Assembly (NCBI GenBank): GCA_014773175.1
Contig: VXCM01000413.1
Location: 62,001 to 126,000, forward strand
DNA from: Lucifuga dentata
Lineage: Eukaryota > Chordata > Actinopteri > Ophidiiformes > Bythitidae
DNA length: 64,000 bases
Direction of reading: 5' to 3'
The position numbers were made by a program, and so were the translations under genes. Below are positions 1 to 10,175 of this stretch, one piece after another; positions within the stretch are counted from its first letter, which is position 1, and every line of letters starts with the position of its first letter. The notes beneath the pieces were generated by a model. The model had not been told where the DNA came from. It was given only the letters and a program-made list of their open reading frames with translations, and ran no database searches.

Positions 1-597
1 CTTTATGAGAAAACTTGCCCTCATCAGTCTTGCGGCTGAAGAATCTTGTTCAGTTACAGATAATAGTAAGAATGTGTGAGTCGGTGTTAAACACAGAGTA
101 CAGTAGATGACTGGAATTTCTACATGGAGAGACTGAAAAAAACAGATTTATATGTGAGTAAAATAACCTAGTTATGCTGGAGGAAATTAAATTATCATTC
201 TCAAGGGAAAGTAAAATAAATCCAAATGTAGCTTTAGTCTCACAGATACATGTAAAAATGAATCAATTCAAAAAAACATAACTATCTTTTTTTTTTTTTT
301 TTTTTTTTTTGAAGAGATAAGATTCAGCACTTGTTTTTCAGGAAAAACAATGGTGCATAACAAGCCTGTTGAGCTGATCACAGAGGAGACATGTCAGTGT
401 AGTGGTTGATCAGTGTATTAGTTAAGGACACATTATGCTGCTTCTGAAATGCCTGTGGAAACCCCCTTTCCACCAGTCAAATCAGGGCATCTGCATCCAA
501 CAAAATTTCTAACTCTCCAACTCTCCAATCCTCCAGGCAGACCTGCTTCATGCAATGATTGGCCAGACGTGTTGGGGTGTGAAAGTAGGGATGGTTT

Positions 598-600
<3 letters not shown>

Positions 601-640
<40 letters not shown>
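601..640. repeat. (CT)n microsatellite
   Basis: Twenty uninterrupted TC dinucleotides are visible, followed by a short imperfect pyrimidine tail. Confidence 0.95.
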
Positions 641-643
<3 letters not shown>

Positions 644-1762
644 CTCTCTTTTTTTCTTTCCATCTCGGTGTTCGCACTGAGATTACAGAAACAAAAACAG
701 GCACACACAAACACACCACCCCCTCCCCTCTCTATGCTGTGGCTTGTCAGCCAAACTTTCCTATTTAATAATAAGAATCATGATGGATGTAATTATTTTT
801 TGATGGATGATTATAATAACCTAAAAAGTTTGTGTGAAACATATTTTCTCATTTGTTGATTATGTGGAGAAAGCATGGAATATGAGAAAAAATGCACTGT
901 ACCACTGAAGACTGTCTGCAAATAAGTTTATAGAACCGGAATGTGAAGTTACTTTACTTTATGTGACTGTGTCGTGTAACCCCATATGGGGTGGACCATG
1001 AGGGGTAGGACACATGAATAAAGATTATTCATTCATTCCAGTGCGGGCATTCTCAAAGGTATAAACAAGGTTGTCTCCAGACGAGGTCTCTGACCAAGTC
1101 AGATGGGCCAGGTCAGATGAAACATACAGTGGCCTTCAGGAATCAGACTGCACAGTGTAACAGAATTTGCAGTTCAGTATTCATGGACTCATTGCTAATG
1201 TGCATTTCTGCTGAGTGCTACATTCATGTACCGGAGGTGATTTTCAGAGTGTTAGAATTTTGCTCTTATCATATTTTATTCAAAAAGAAGCTTCGGTTAA
1301 AACTGAAATGGCTTTGAAAAACAATATTGAATGCGATGCTGTGTTGTCTAGAGCAAATTTTCAACAGAGCTCTAACTGTGAGGTGGAAGTAAAAAAAAAA
1401 TCAAAGTAAAGTTTGATGATAAACACATCTCCTGAGATACACTGAATGGGTGAACAACATGATTTTCCTGGAGTTGCTTGGGGCTTCAGCTGTTAGCCAT
1501 GCCCGCAGGTACACAAAGTACAAGGAAGAGAAATTAATGTAGATAGTTCACTTTGAAGTTACACATGATCTTTTGGAATTGTAGGGGTCAGTATGATGTG
1601 TAACAGATCATTGAGTGTGCTGTTGGGGAGGGAGGGGAGACGAGATTTAATTAGCTCATACTTTCATAATGACACGTGGTGCTCTGATCCCTGTAGATCC
1701 CTACAGAGCTCCACTCAGAGCTCTGTTAGCACATGTAATCCTCACAGCTGAGAGGTGACTCA

Positions 1763-1763
<1 letters not shown>

Positions 1764-1811
<48 letters not shown>

Positions 1812-1890
1812 GAGAGNGGGAGAGAGAGAGGGAGAGAGAGAGGGAGGGAGAGAGAGAGATCAGTGTATTAGTTAAGGGCGAGAGAGAGAG
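1764..1890. repeat. Compound (AC)n-(GA)n microsatellite
   Basis: About twenty AC units (1764-1805) are followed by imperfect GA/GGGA repeats. The GA tract contains an N at 1817 and is interrupted at 1858-1877 by a 20-bp non-repeat word that is also present at 408-427. Confidence 0.9.
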
Positions 1891-1913
1891 ACTTTTTCTT
1901 TACTCGTGAGGAC

Positions 1914-2527
1914 TTAAAGGACCATACCATCCATTTTGCACGTTTGACGTTAATGTATTTTCATCCATGTAAGGTTACTGCCAATCATTTCCCAAAGGAT
2001 AAAACCATATTTTAGCTTTTCTGATATTTTACAGAATCTCTTAATCTTTCAAAATCAAATATTCAAATGATACACCCACCTTAAAAATCGATGTTTCACC
2101 TGGTAAAAGTTACATAAAATTATGAAGTCACAGTCGTTAAGATTTTTCAATAATCGCAGGTCTTCAGGTCTTCTTTTGGGAACATATTCCTCGGTGGAGA
2201 CATACATTCACTCCTCGCTTTTTATTGTGGCTAAACGCTTAAATTACGAAACTTCAAAAAAAATAAAAAATAAAATAAAATAAAAAATAATATACGTGTT
2301 GTTCAAGATGATGGATTACCTATCCCAAGAACATTTCGAGTATCAACAAGATGATAATGTACCAGAATGATATGAAACCAATGGAGGTCTGGAAGATAGG
2401 AAAACGTTTTTTTTAACTCACCGTTCCAGTAGTATGCTTTGGGAAACCTTACCCTCAGTAACCTTACGTGTATGAAAATTGAATATATTAGGCTCAAACA
2501 TGCAAAATGGCAGATATGGTCCTTTAA
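1914..2527. mobile_element. TTAA-flanked MITE, copy 1
   Basis: A 614-bp non-coding element. It begins TTAAAGGACCATACC and ends GGTATGGTCC-like with CTTTAA, so its two ends are inverted repeats (left CATTTTGCACGTTTGA, right TCAAACATGCAAAATG). TTAA sits at both outer edges, as expected for the target duplication of piggyBac-type elements, although TTAA could instead be part of the terminal repeat. The interior matches 14910-15395 over almost its full length in the same orientation, and 12514-13095 in part in the opposite orientation. It has no transposase frame, so it would be non-autonomous. Assignment to the piggyBac superfamily is inference. Confidence 0.75.
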
Positions 2528-2561
2528 CTGTTGGCTACATTCAAAGATGTTGGTGAACAAG

Positions 2562-3806
2562 TCTTCTTCTTTTCCTTTCGGCTTTCCCTTCAGGGGTCAC
2601 CACAGCGAATCATCTGCCTCCATCTAACCCTATCCTCTGCCTCCTCTTCTCTCACACCAACTAACTTCATGTCCTCTTTCACTACATCCATAAATCTCCT
2701 CTTTGGTCTTCCTCTAGGCCTCCTGCCTGGCAGTTCCAACCTCAGCATCCTTCTACCGATATGTTCACTATCCCTCCTCTGTACATGTCCAAACCATCTC
2801 AGTCTGGCCTCTCTGACTTTATCTCCAAAACATCTAACATGCGCTGTCCCTCTGATGTACTCGTTCCTGATCCTATCCATCCTCGTCACTCCCAAAGAGA
2901 ACCTCAGCATTTTAGTCTCTGCTACCTCTAGCTCTGCCTCCTGTCTTTTCCTCAGTGCCACTGTCTCTAAGCCATACAACATCGCTGGTCTCACCACCGT
3001 TTTGTACACCTTTCCTTTCATTCTTGCCGAGACTCTTTTGTCACACATCACACCTGACACTTTTCTCCACCCATTCCAACCTGCTTGCACACGTTTCTTC
3101 ACCTCTTTTCCACACTCTCCATTGCTCTGGACTGTGGACCCTAAGTACTTAAAATCCTCCACCTTCTTTATCTCTATTCCCTGTAACCTCACCATTCCAC
3201 TTGAGTCCCTCTCATTCACAGCCATGTATTCTGTCTTGCTGCGGCTAACCTTCATTCCTCTCCTTTCCAGGGCATATCTCCACCTCTCTAGGTTTTCCTC
3301 CACCTGCTCCCTGCTCTCACTACAGATCACAATGTCATCTGCAAACATCATAGTCCAAGGGGATTCTTGTCTAACCTCATCTGTCAGCCTGTCCATCACT
3401 ACAGCAAACAAGAAGGGGCTCAGAGCTGATCCTTGGTGTAGTCCCACTTCCACCTTGAACTCCTCTGTCACACCTACGGCACACCTCACCACTGTCTTAC
3501 AGCTCTCATACATGTCCTGCACCACTCTAACATACTTCTCTGCCACTCCAGACTTCCTCATACAACACCACAGTTCCTCTCTCGGCACCCTGTCATATGC
3601 TTTCTCTAGATCTACAAAGGCACAATGCAGCTCCCTGACCTTCTCTGTACTTCTCTATCAACATCCTCAAAGCAATAGGAATGATTCGCATCTTTGCTTT
3701 GGCATAGGTTTTACGTCGGATGCCCTTCCTGACACAACCCTCTGCATTTATTTGGGCTTGGGACCGGCACAAGGAGGACACTGGCTTGTGCCCCCTTGAG
3801 GCTGCA
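2562..3806 (-). mobile_element. RTE-clade LINE, internally deleted copy with target-site duplication
   Basis: A non-LTR retrotransposon inserted on the minus strand. The 12-bp direct repeat TTGGTGAACAAG flanks it at 2550-2561 and 3807-3818. On the minus strand it starts with a GC-rich 5' leader (3806 to about 3690), then enters reverse transcriptase coding sequence near 3640, and ends in a short 3' UTR with an AAGAAGA tail at 2562. Full RTE elements have an endonuclease and the N-terminal part of the reverse transcriptase between leader and RT; that part is missing, so this copy is internally deleted and cannot be autonomous. The presence of the 5' leader shows that it is not a simple 5' truncation. 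It lies just 22 bp beyond the MITE that ends at 2527. Confidence 0.85.
2590..3640 (-). pseudogene. RTE-type reverse transcriptase fragment
   Basis: About 350 residues of the LINE's second ORF remain open. Visible hallmarks are the FVDLEKAYDRVPREELW segment (RT block A), GLHQGSALSPFLFAVVMD (block B), the catalytic FADD motif, the KTEYM block, YLGS, and the C-terminal GHVQRRD...RPRGRPKRRFMD segment that is typical of RTE and related LINE proteins. The frame is open from about 3640 down to a stop at 2590, but the N-terminal endonuclease is absent and the first RT residues are joined to leader sequence through a frame change near 3640. The first ATG at 3588 is not a real start. The copy appears relatively young because no stop interrupts the RT domain. 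Confidence 0.85.
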
Positions 3807-3818
3807 TTGGTGAACAAG

Positions 3819-5394
3819 ACCTTATCTATTATGTCTATCTATATCTACAGCAATTATGGTGCAGTTTTTGTGGAAGGTTGCTGGTTATTTGAAAAATGAC
3901 CTTGGAAAATCAACTGTCTTGCAAAGTTATTACAACTAGTTTCTCTCTCAGTCCAATGAGGCAATTATTAATACTGTGAGTTACCTGATTTTACAAATGA
4001 ACATTTATCTTGGTTTTAAAATGCCTGAATGATTGCCAAATTATGCTTTGTTCAAGCACAATGAAAAGCTGAAGCAGAGAGTTTCCTGAAACTAGTTATC
4101 AGTGTTAAAATGCAATGTATACTATTCTATGAGAATAAGGAAGATAACATTTACTAAGACCTGGACTGAAAAATAGCAAATCTGTCCTTTATTTATTTTT
4201 TTTCCTGCATTGGCCTAAACAGCACACATGGCTGCTTGTGGTAACATTTTTGTTCTATTTGCTGTACTGTTTGTTATATTATTACCTTGGAAGCTGTTTT
4301 ATGGTTTCACACTACACACACAAGACAATGATTATTATTGGACACTTAGGACATAATTTTATCACGTTTTAACTGATTCAGTGCAGCCTACTTCAAGTAC
4401 AAGGTCTTTCCTGTTCCTATTCCTTCCATCCAGCCAATCGAGCTCCAGCAGCATCATGTTCACCTCGCCTATTTCAAACACAGGGATCTCTGGAAGTAAT
4501 GTAGGACAACTGAACAAACACCATCATTCTTCACCCCAGTGTGTATCTGAGACCACACACACACACACACACAGAGGTACCTAAATGAGGTTTCCATAGT
4601 GTAGGAAATGAGATTGTGTTTTTGGGGTCCAGGGTGCTGTTAACAGCGTAAACAGTGCTGGGGGTCACTGTGGGGTAATAGTGCTGTTTATCAGGGAGAC
4701 CACGCAGGACGGCTATTGACATCTGTAATAAGATTAAGACAGATGGGGAGGGGATGAGGTGGGAGTGGGAGGAAAAGATAAAGAGAGTTGGAGGAGGGAG
4801 ATGAATTGGCCTGAACTCAGAGGTTAATTTTCAAATGCAGCCACTAAATAATGGATGGGTATAAAAGAAGGAAGGATAAAGAAGTGTCTTTACTAAATCC
4901 CTGCCATAGCTCACTTTAGCTCTTATTCTGTGGATTATCTTCACTTGTCCATGCTACATTATGTTTATGGTCAGAGGAATATTGTAGACCCTAACCACAT
5001 ACACATATTTTTATTGCTTCCATTTTTAGTGATCTACTGTAGATACTCTACTTTTATTATGCAAATTTGCACTGTGCATGTTTTTTTCCTGAACTTGCAT
5101 GGTTATCATGTAGATACTCAATGATAAACAAGTGAAGTGACATAGAAACTGGAAATTGTCTGTAGATGTGAAAGAAACTGTGATTGTCTGAGATGGATTG
5201 AAGTTTTTCATGAAGGCTGAAGATGTAGTTTATGGCCTACGCTACAAGACCCAATAAGGGCTGGTGCATGCTTAGCATAGACGCGATGTGGATGTGAACA
5301 GCTCCAGAATGTCTGCGTGTTCTGGCATTCATGGTTCCTGTGCTTTTATGGTGACTGCACGTGACAAAAAGAAAGTTTTTTCAGTTTTTTTTGT
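3819..5394. other. No gene seen
   Basis: AT-rich unique-looking DNA without a recognisable coding frame. The only simple repeat of note is a short (AC)n at 4557-4573. A purine-rich stretch lies at 4740-4800. Confidence 0.55.
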
Positions 5395-5397
5395 GCT

Positions 5398-5690
5398 TCA
5401 CAAACTGGGAGAGCCTGGACAACCACTGCAGTGTGGGAGGCTCTTTAGCTCCGCCAGGATCCCCACTAGGTTTGGTCTTCTTTCTGTCACATATTGGTCA
5501 CATAGAATTTTCCACTTCATGCGACAGGAATGTTCCTCAGACCACAGAGTACAGGCTGTTTCCTGCCAGGAATTGGCAGCCATTTGGCAGTCTTTAGAAT
5601 CTCTTGTGGAGGAATCATATAGGTGCTGGTACTTTCTCACCTCCTCTGCCAGTCAGTCATCAAAGTTGTTTGCCACTGTTTGTTTTTCTG
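5398..5690 (-). pseudogene. Degenerate MADF-domain-like fragment
   Basis: On the minus strand one frame reads EEVRKYQHLYDSSTRDSKD, then NSWQETACTL, then MKWKILCDQYVTERR. This follows the MADF pattern (start of helix with YxxLYD, then W-x-x-I/T-A, then a basic WKxLRDxY helix). MADF domains occur in Adf-1-like DNA-binding proteins and in the second protein of PIF/Harbinger transposons. A stop codon lies just before the preserved part, and no further domain follows, so it is most likely a dead transposon or retrocopy fragment. The plus-strand 149-codon frame over the same bases looks like its shadow. The assignment is by eye only. Confidence 0.45.
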
Positions 5691-5699
5691 TCCCTCTCC

Positions 5700-6995
5700 C
5701 CATCTTCCTCCACACCTTTCATTTGGCTAATCGCTGATAAAAGCATATTTACCACACGGACTAGCACTGTTTTAAACTTATAGTGGTGCATGACGTTGCA
5801 AACAACCCTCCATTGCTGGCCGTTTTGACCACAATCACATCACATTTTTGTGCTGTCATCCACATCCAGGTTAAGCATAAATCAGTCTCAATAAGAAAGC
5901 AGCTACTGGCTACTAACAACATTAATTAGTAAAACACAAGTTTACAAAGACATTTTCAATTTAAAAACAACATAATAGAAATTCAAGACTTCCTTTTCAA
6001 TGCAAAACCAGAATCATTTTGCTTAAATGAGCTGAGCCATTCTAACCTAAGCATGCATGTCCTATAGTGCTGCTCTAACATTAGTCCACCACCATTACCC
6101 CAAAGCAACTACCTCACCCTCTANCCCCCAACGTGGACTGGTTGATGATGTAAATGTGGTTAAAATCCTGAGAATGCCTCACTAGAAGCATTTCATATGG
6201 ATGGCAAAACATCTTCAAGCAAACATTCAAGCCCAGTGATTGCACTTTAACTTCCTCTCTTCTTACCTGGATGACTAAGATGAGCCTTCACAGATAGACA
6301 CAGACAAGACAACTTTTTTTTTTTTTTTTAGNTTTTTTTTTTTTTTTTAGCATTTTTCAAGGACAATCTCTGTCTGTATCTCATCTGATTCTGCTTGATC
6401 TGATTGCTTTACTGTTTTCACACATAGTACGGCTTGTCACACTCAGAATCCCAAAAAATACTGCCTTCCTTGGCTGCTCCCTTGGCAGTCATGTAACCTC
6501 ATCATATTTGTCCCTGGTGCGTCTCCTCACTCTGAAAATGTTAGGGATTGTGAAATTCTAGCATATCCTGCATCGATGCAATTCATTCTTGCACAAATTA
6601 ACCTTGGGATGTTAATGAAAGCTTTATAGAATATTTTATGGAGACATTTACAGAGAAGTGTGTAGAACACAAACAGAGTTCCTTGTTAAAGTGCAATACA
6701 ATAACAGCTCTTTGTGTGCTTGGGAAAGTGTGCATATAAATGAATTGTTTGTATAATTAATCAACAGCTTGTCAAGTTTCAGGAGAATTAAAACAGTATC
6801 AGATAAAGTCTTCTAAAGCTTATAATGTTCTGTTTGTTGACAGAACAAACAGATGGTCATTTCTATGGTCATTTTTGAAGCCAGAGTTAGCAGAGTTCTT
6901 GTATCATACTGTATTACACTGAGAGGTGTTTCTGATGTTCTGTTCACTTTTACACAAGATGAGAAAGACAACGAATCAAGAAATACTCCACACTG
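5700..6995. other. No gene seen; poly-T tract written twice around an N
   Basis: AT-rich DNA with no credible coding frame. Around the N at 6332 a T run ending in AG occurs on both sides (about 6314-6331 and 6333-6350). Another isolated N is at 6124. Confidence 0.55.
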
Positions 6996-7140
6996 TACAC
7001 TGTAAGCCCTGATATGTTCATTCAACTTTTAAAAAAAAAAAAGCAGAGTAACTCATTGCCCTAAAAAAGTTAAGTTATGCATTGTTGAACAAACAAAAAA
7101 GTATACGTTCAATGAACCTAGGATTCTCAATAGAAAAGCC

Positions 7141-7173
<33 letters not shown>

Positions 7174-7988
7174 NGTTAGAATAACTTTGTCTGCTCTTTA
7201 CAGGCAGCATTTTTTCAGTAAGTGGAGAATAATTTCATTTGTTTCAGAATCAGAAATGTTTTCTTTAATCAATTGCAATTATTTTGACAGTTATGGTAAT
7301 ACCCGTTTTTTTCCCCCTTTTTCCCTTTAAAAACAAAAAAAAAAACAACAAGTGTTGACAGTTGCATAAAAATTTACTTGTACAATCACATAGGGGCTCA
7401 TTTAATTTTGAGATGATGAAAAACACCACTCAATAACCCAGCCATCTATTTTCAAAACCCGTTAGTCCTGTTATGGGTCACCGTGGGATCTGGGGCCCAT
7501 CCCAGCAGTCACTGGGTGAGAGGCAGGTTCACCTGGACATAGAGACAGACAAACTCATTCACACCTATGGCCAATTTAGAGTTTCCAATTCACCTGATCT
7601 GCATGTCTTTGGAGGTTGGAGGAAGCCGGAGCACCTGGAGGGAACTGCAGACATGGGGAGAACATGCAAACTCCACACAGAAAGGACCCAGTCGGCCTTG
7701 AACCTGGGAACTTCTTGCTGTGAGGTGACAGAGTTAACCACTGAGCCACCGTGCCACCCCACTCAATCACCAAGATTCTATTTTAAGCAATAATTTTGTG
7801 CTTTGCTAATAGCAATGGGCAAAACTAAACTGACTTAAATTGATTCAACTCAAAAACTCTAACTGAATAAAAAATATCCAAAAAGTACAACTAACTCAAA
7901 ATCATTAGACGATATATGGAGTACGTCCACTTTTGGGTACAATTAACTAATTATTTTGAGTTAAAACAACATCTGGGATTACAGTGTA
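6996..7988 (-). mobile_element. Composite inverted-repeat DNA transposon with SINE inside, copy A
   Basis: A roughly 1-kb non-coding element whose ends are inverted repeats. The left end reads TACACTGTAAGCCCTGAT and the right end, read inward on the minus strand, TACACTGTAATCCCAGAT. The same sequence recurs in inverted orientation at 17842-18870, and similarity stops at these termini in both places, which indicates transposition rather than segmental duplication. Both copies contain the same SINE at the same internal position. The CACTG terminus resembles fish EnSpm/CACTA-type elements, but a 3-bp target duplication is not clear (the flanks give TA on both sides), so the superfamily is uncertain. 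A poly-T/N gap lies at 7145-7174. Confidence 0.7.
7442..7758 (-). mobile_element. tRNA-derived SINE (DANA/V-SINE type), copy A
   Basis: On the minus strand a tRNA-like head (GGTGGCACGGTGGCTCAGTG, then CTCACAGCAAGAAG, then a B-box-like GGTTCAAGGC) is followed by the body segment GTGGAGTTTGCATGTTCTCC and a tail ending near GATGG. This order is that of the fish DANA/mermaid V-SINE family. Direct repeats flank it inside the host transposon: CCACTCAATAACC (7427-7439) and CCACTCAATCACC (7759-7771). The short open frames over it on both strands are not genes. Confidence 0.8.
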
Positions 7989-8329
7989 CTAAGATAGGAA
8001 AGTGTGTGTGGGTGATTGGCTGTTGAAAACAATATTGTGAACAGCTTTGTGATTAGTTATTCAGAATTCCCAATATGTGTTTAATAAACACAAACAAGTC
8101 AATGAGAGCTTGACAATGTTGAACTCACTTCATGAGACAGTGAGCACCTCTTAGAACGCAGCGTGGAGTCCTTAAGAACTGGAGTTCTTTCTATGCCACT
8201 CCATGTCAGCAGAGTCCTCGAGTTGAGGCAGCGGTGAAAAAGGTTTACAATACGGAGAGGGGAGCTGGCAGTGGCTACAGTTTACGTGACAATAAAAGAA
8301 AGCCAAAGAAGACAAAGAAGAAAATTGTA

Positions 8330-8545
8330 TCTTTGTCCTCTAAATCCAAGCAGGAAGAAGATGGAGAATTTTCTTTATCTGACAAATGCAGAGTGGGTGT
8401 ATCACCTGTACGTTTGATTTTGAAAGTTTAGGGGATTTGGCAAAATAACAGAAAAACTCAAATACGATTTTGAATACTGTTTTGAAAATGATTGTTGGTA
8501 AAGTGTCTTTATTGGACTTACACATGCTAAATCACATCTTCACAT
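8330..8545. mobile_element. Fragment related to the TTAA MITE
   Basis: The stretch from GGGTGTATCACCTG to the ATTGGACTTACACATGC end matches the interior of the copy at 12514-13095 (GAGTGTATCACATGAAC, GATTTGG-AAAATAACAG, ATTGGGCTTAAACATGC) in the same order and orientation. No intact terminal repeat is visible on either side. Confidence 0.55.
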
Positions 8546-9909
8546 CCCCCTGTCATTTGTCTTACCACTTCTACCTGCCTGTCTTTGTCTCTGTTTTACA
8601 TATGCTCACATTTTCTTTCTCCCTCACAAATTTTTGTGTTCTCTTTCCTCTGTCTCTCCTTTCACCTCCTCTCTCTCTCTCACTCTCTGCCTGCAGTTGT
8701 AGTTGCATGTTAATCTGTAGGAGGAACGATGTTAGGTGTGTTGGGTTTAATCTTCCTGAGGGCAGGATGGGTGGCTGCTAGAAGCTCATCTGCTGGGGCT
8801 AATTGGAACAAAACACTTTCTTGTTCTCAGAGAGGAAAAAGAGACAGAGTGAGAGATAAAGAAAGAAGCATCTCAGCAACTCCAGGTAATTGGAAGAGCA
8901 TGGTGGCGGTAGGAGGTAATGGAGAATTGAGTATTAGAGGTGTGTGTATGTGCATGTCTTGCAAACATATGCTTAGAAAACATGTGCCCCTTGTGTGTGT
9001 GCATCAATGTGATTTTTTATTATTGCACACTAATAAAACAATATGAACACCAAGTTGATAAGCTTAACTTTGAGAGAGTGTGTGTACATGTGCAGTGTGT
9101 ACCTGTGTGTGCGCAGCAGTGCATGTCCTGCAGTGACACATTAGCGAGCTCTCAGCTGGTAGATGTGATTAAAGGGGAGGTGTAAGTCTCCTCTCTTTCT
9201 CTATCAGTCCCGCTCTAACAACTGCAGCTTGTAATGCTGCTCCAGTGTCACTTTCCCCTTTAAGGTGCCACTAAGTGGATTTTGATGCAGTGAAACAGAA
9301 CATGGACACCAATTCACACCTTGCTAATGGAATCAGTGGGTTGTGGAACACAGTGAAGGACAAATAACCCCAAATCCAAAAGCATCTAAGTGGTAACATC
9401 TGAGTTTCGTGCAAAGATGAACCTTGGTTGAGCAGCTCGACTGTCAATATTCAGCTGCTGTCAGTAACATCACTTTCCTCTCTTTCTCTCTGTCACATCA
9501 CATTATTGTTCAATAAAGCTCAAGTTGAACTCTGATTAAAATCAGATATTTGCCATTGCATATATTAGCACTGCTACCTCCAACATTAAAAGAAAATCTA
9601 CAGAGTTAATCTAAAGGCTTGAATTGATTTGATTACATTTTGCAGCAGTGTGATTGATAAGTGAATGGATGTATAAGTGAGGATAAATGATTGCTAAAAA
9701 GAAAAGAAGTTGAAGTTCAAGCTGAATCCTATCCAAGTCCAAATGCGTTGCACCTTGAGTACTGACACGATGACACGACAGTGAACTGTGTCACATCCTC
9801 TCACTGCTTATAATTGCACTCCACTTGCCTTTAATTAAAAGACATAATCCCATTAACAAGCTGAAATAGGATTAATACAGCCTCAGACTCCAGCTGCTGA
9901 TCTGTAATG

Positions 9910-9911
9910 GG

Positions 9912-9949
<38 letters not shown>

Positions 9950-9999
9950 CGCGCATGCACATGTGCGTGTGTGCGTGTGCATGTGTGTGTGTGTCTGTC
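9910..9999. repeat. Compound (CT)n-(GT)n microsatellite
   Basis: CT units pass directly into GT units, with imperfect GTGC/ATGT units further on. Confidence 0.9.
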
Positions 10000-10137
10000 T
10001 GCAGCTGCTCCCCTGACTGCTGGGTCTGAGATATCACCAGTACCACATGGATGATGTGGGTGTGATCTCTTGGGAGTGAGCGAGCTAGAAAGAGATACAG
10101 GAAGAGAGAGAGAGAAAAAGAGAGGTTAAGGGAGAGT

Positions 10138-10138
<1 letters not shown>

Positions 10139-10172
<34 letters not shown>
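10139..10172. repeat. (GA)n microsatellite
   Basis: An uninterrupted GA tract of about 17 units, within a wider purine-rich region from 10080. Confidence 0.9.

Positions 10173-10175
<3 letters not shown>

Larger units (their letters stand above)
1..1913. other. Intergenic or intronic, repeat-rich, no gene seen
   Basis: No open frame here resembles a protein; the two overlapping frames around 433-859 are translations of a CT/GA microsatellite. The stretch holds a poly-T run (about 284-310), a (CT)n tract (601-640), a possible retroposon tail ending in AATAAAG followed by ATTC repeats (about 955-1037), and a compound (AC)n/(GA)n tract (1764-1890) with one N at 1817. A 20-bp word at 408-427 recurs exactly at 1858-1877. 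Confidence 0.6.

Noticed and set aside
449..859. A 136-codon plus-strand frame and its minus-strand partner
   Set aside because: Both run through the CT/GA microsatellite, give Ser-Leu or Arg-Glu repeats, and have no domain similarity.
2531..3799. A 422-codon plus-strand frame over the LINE
   Set aside because: It is the antisense of the RTE reverse transcriptase, and the minus-strand frame carries the FADD and other RT motifs.
5288..5737. A 149-codon plus-strand frame
   Set aside because: It overlaps the MADF-like frame on the other strand and shows no recognisable protein pattern, so it is probably a shadow.
8234..8431. A lysine-rich 65-codon frame
   Set aside because: The 3' half overlaps a MITE-derived segment, splice sites are not evident, and lysine richness follows from A-rich DNA.
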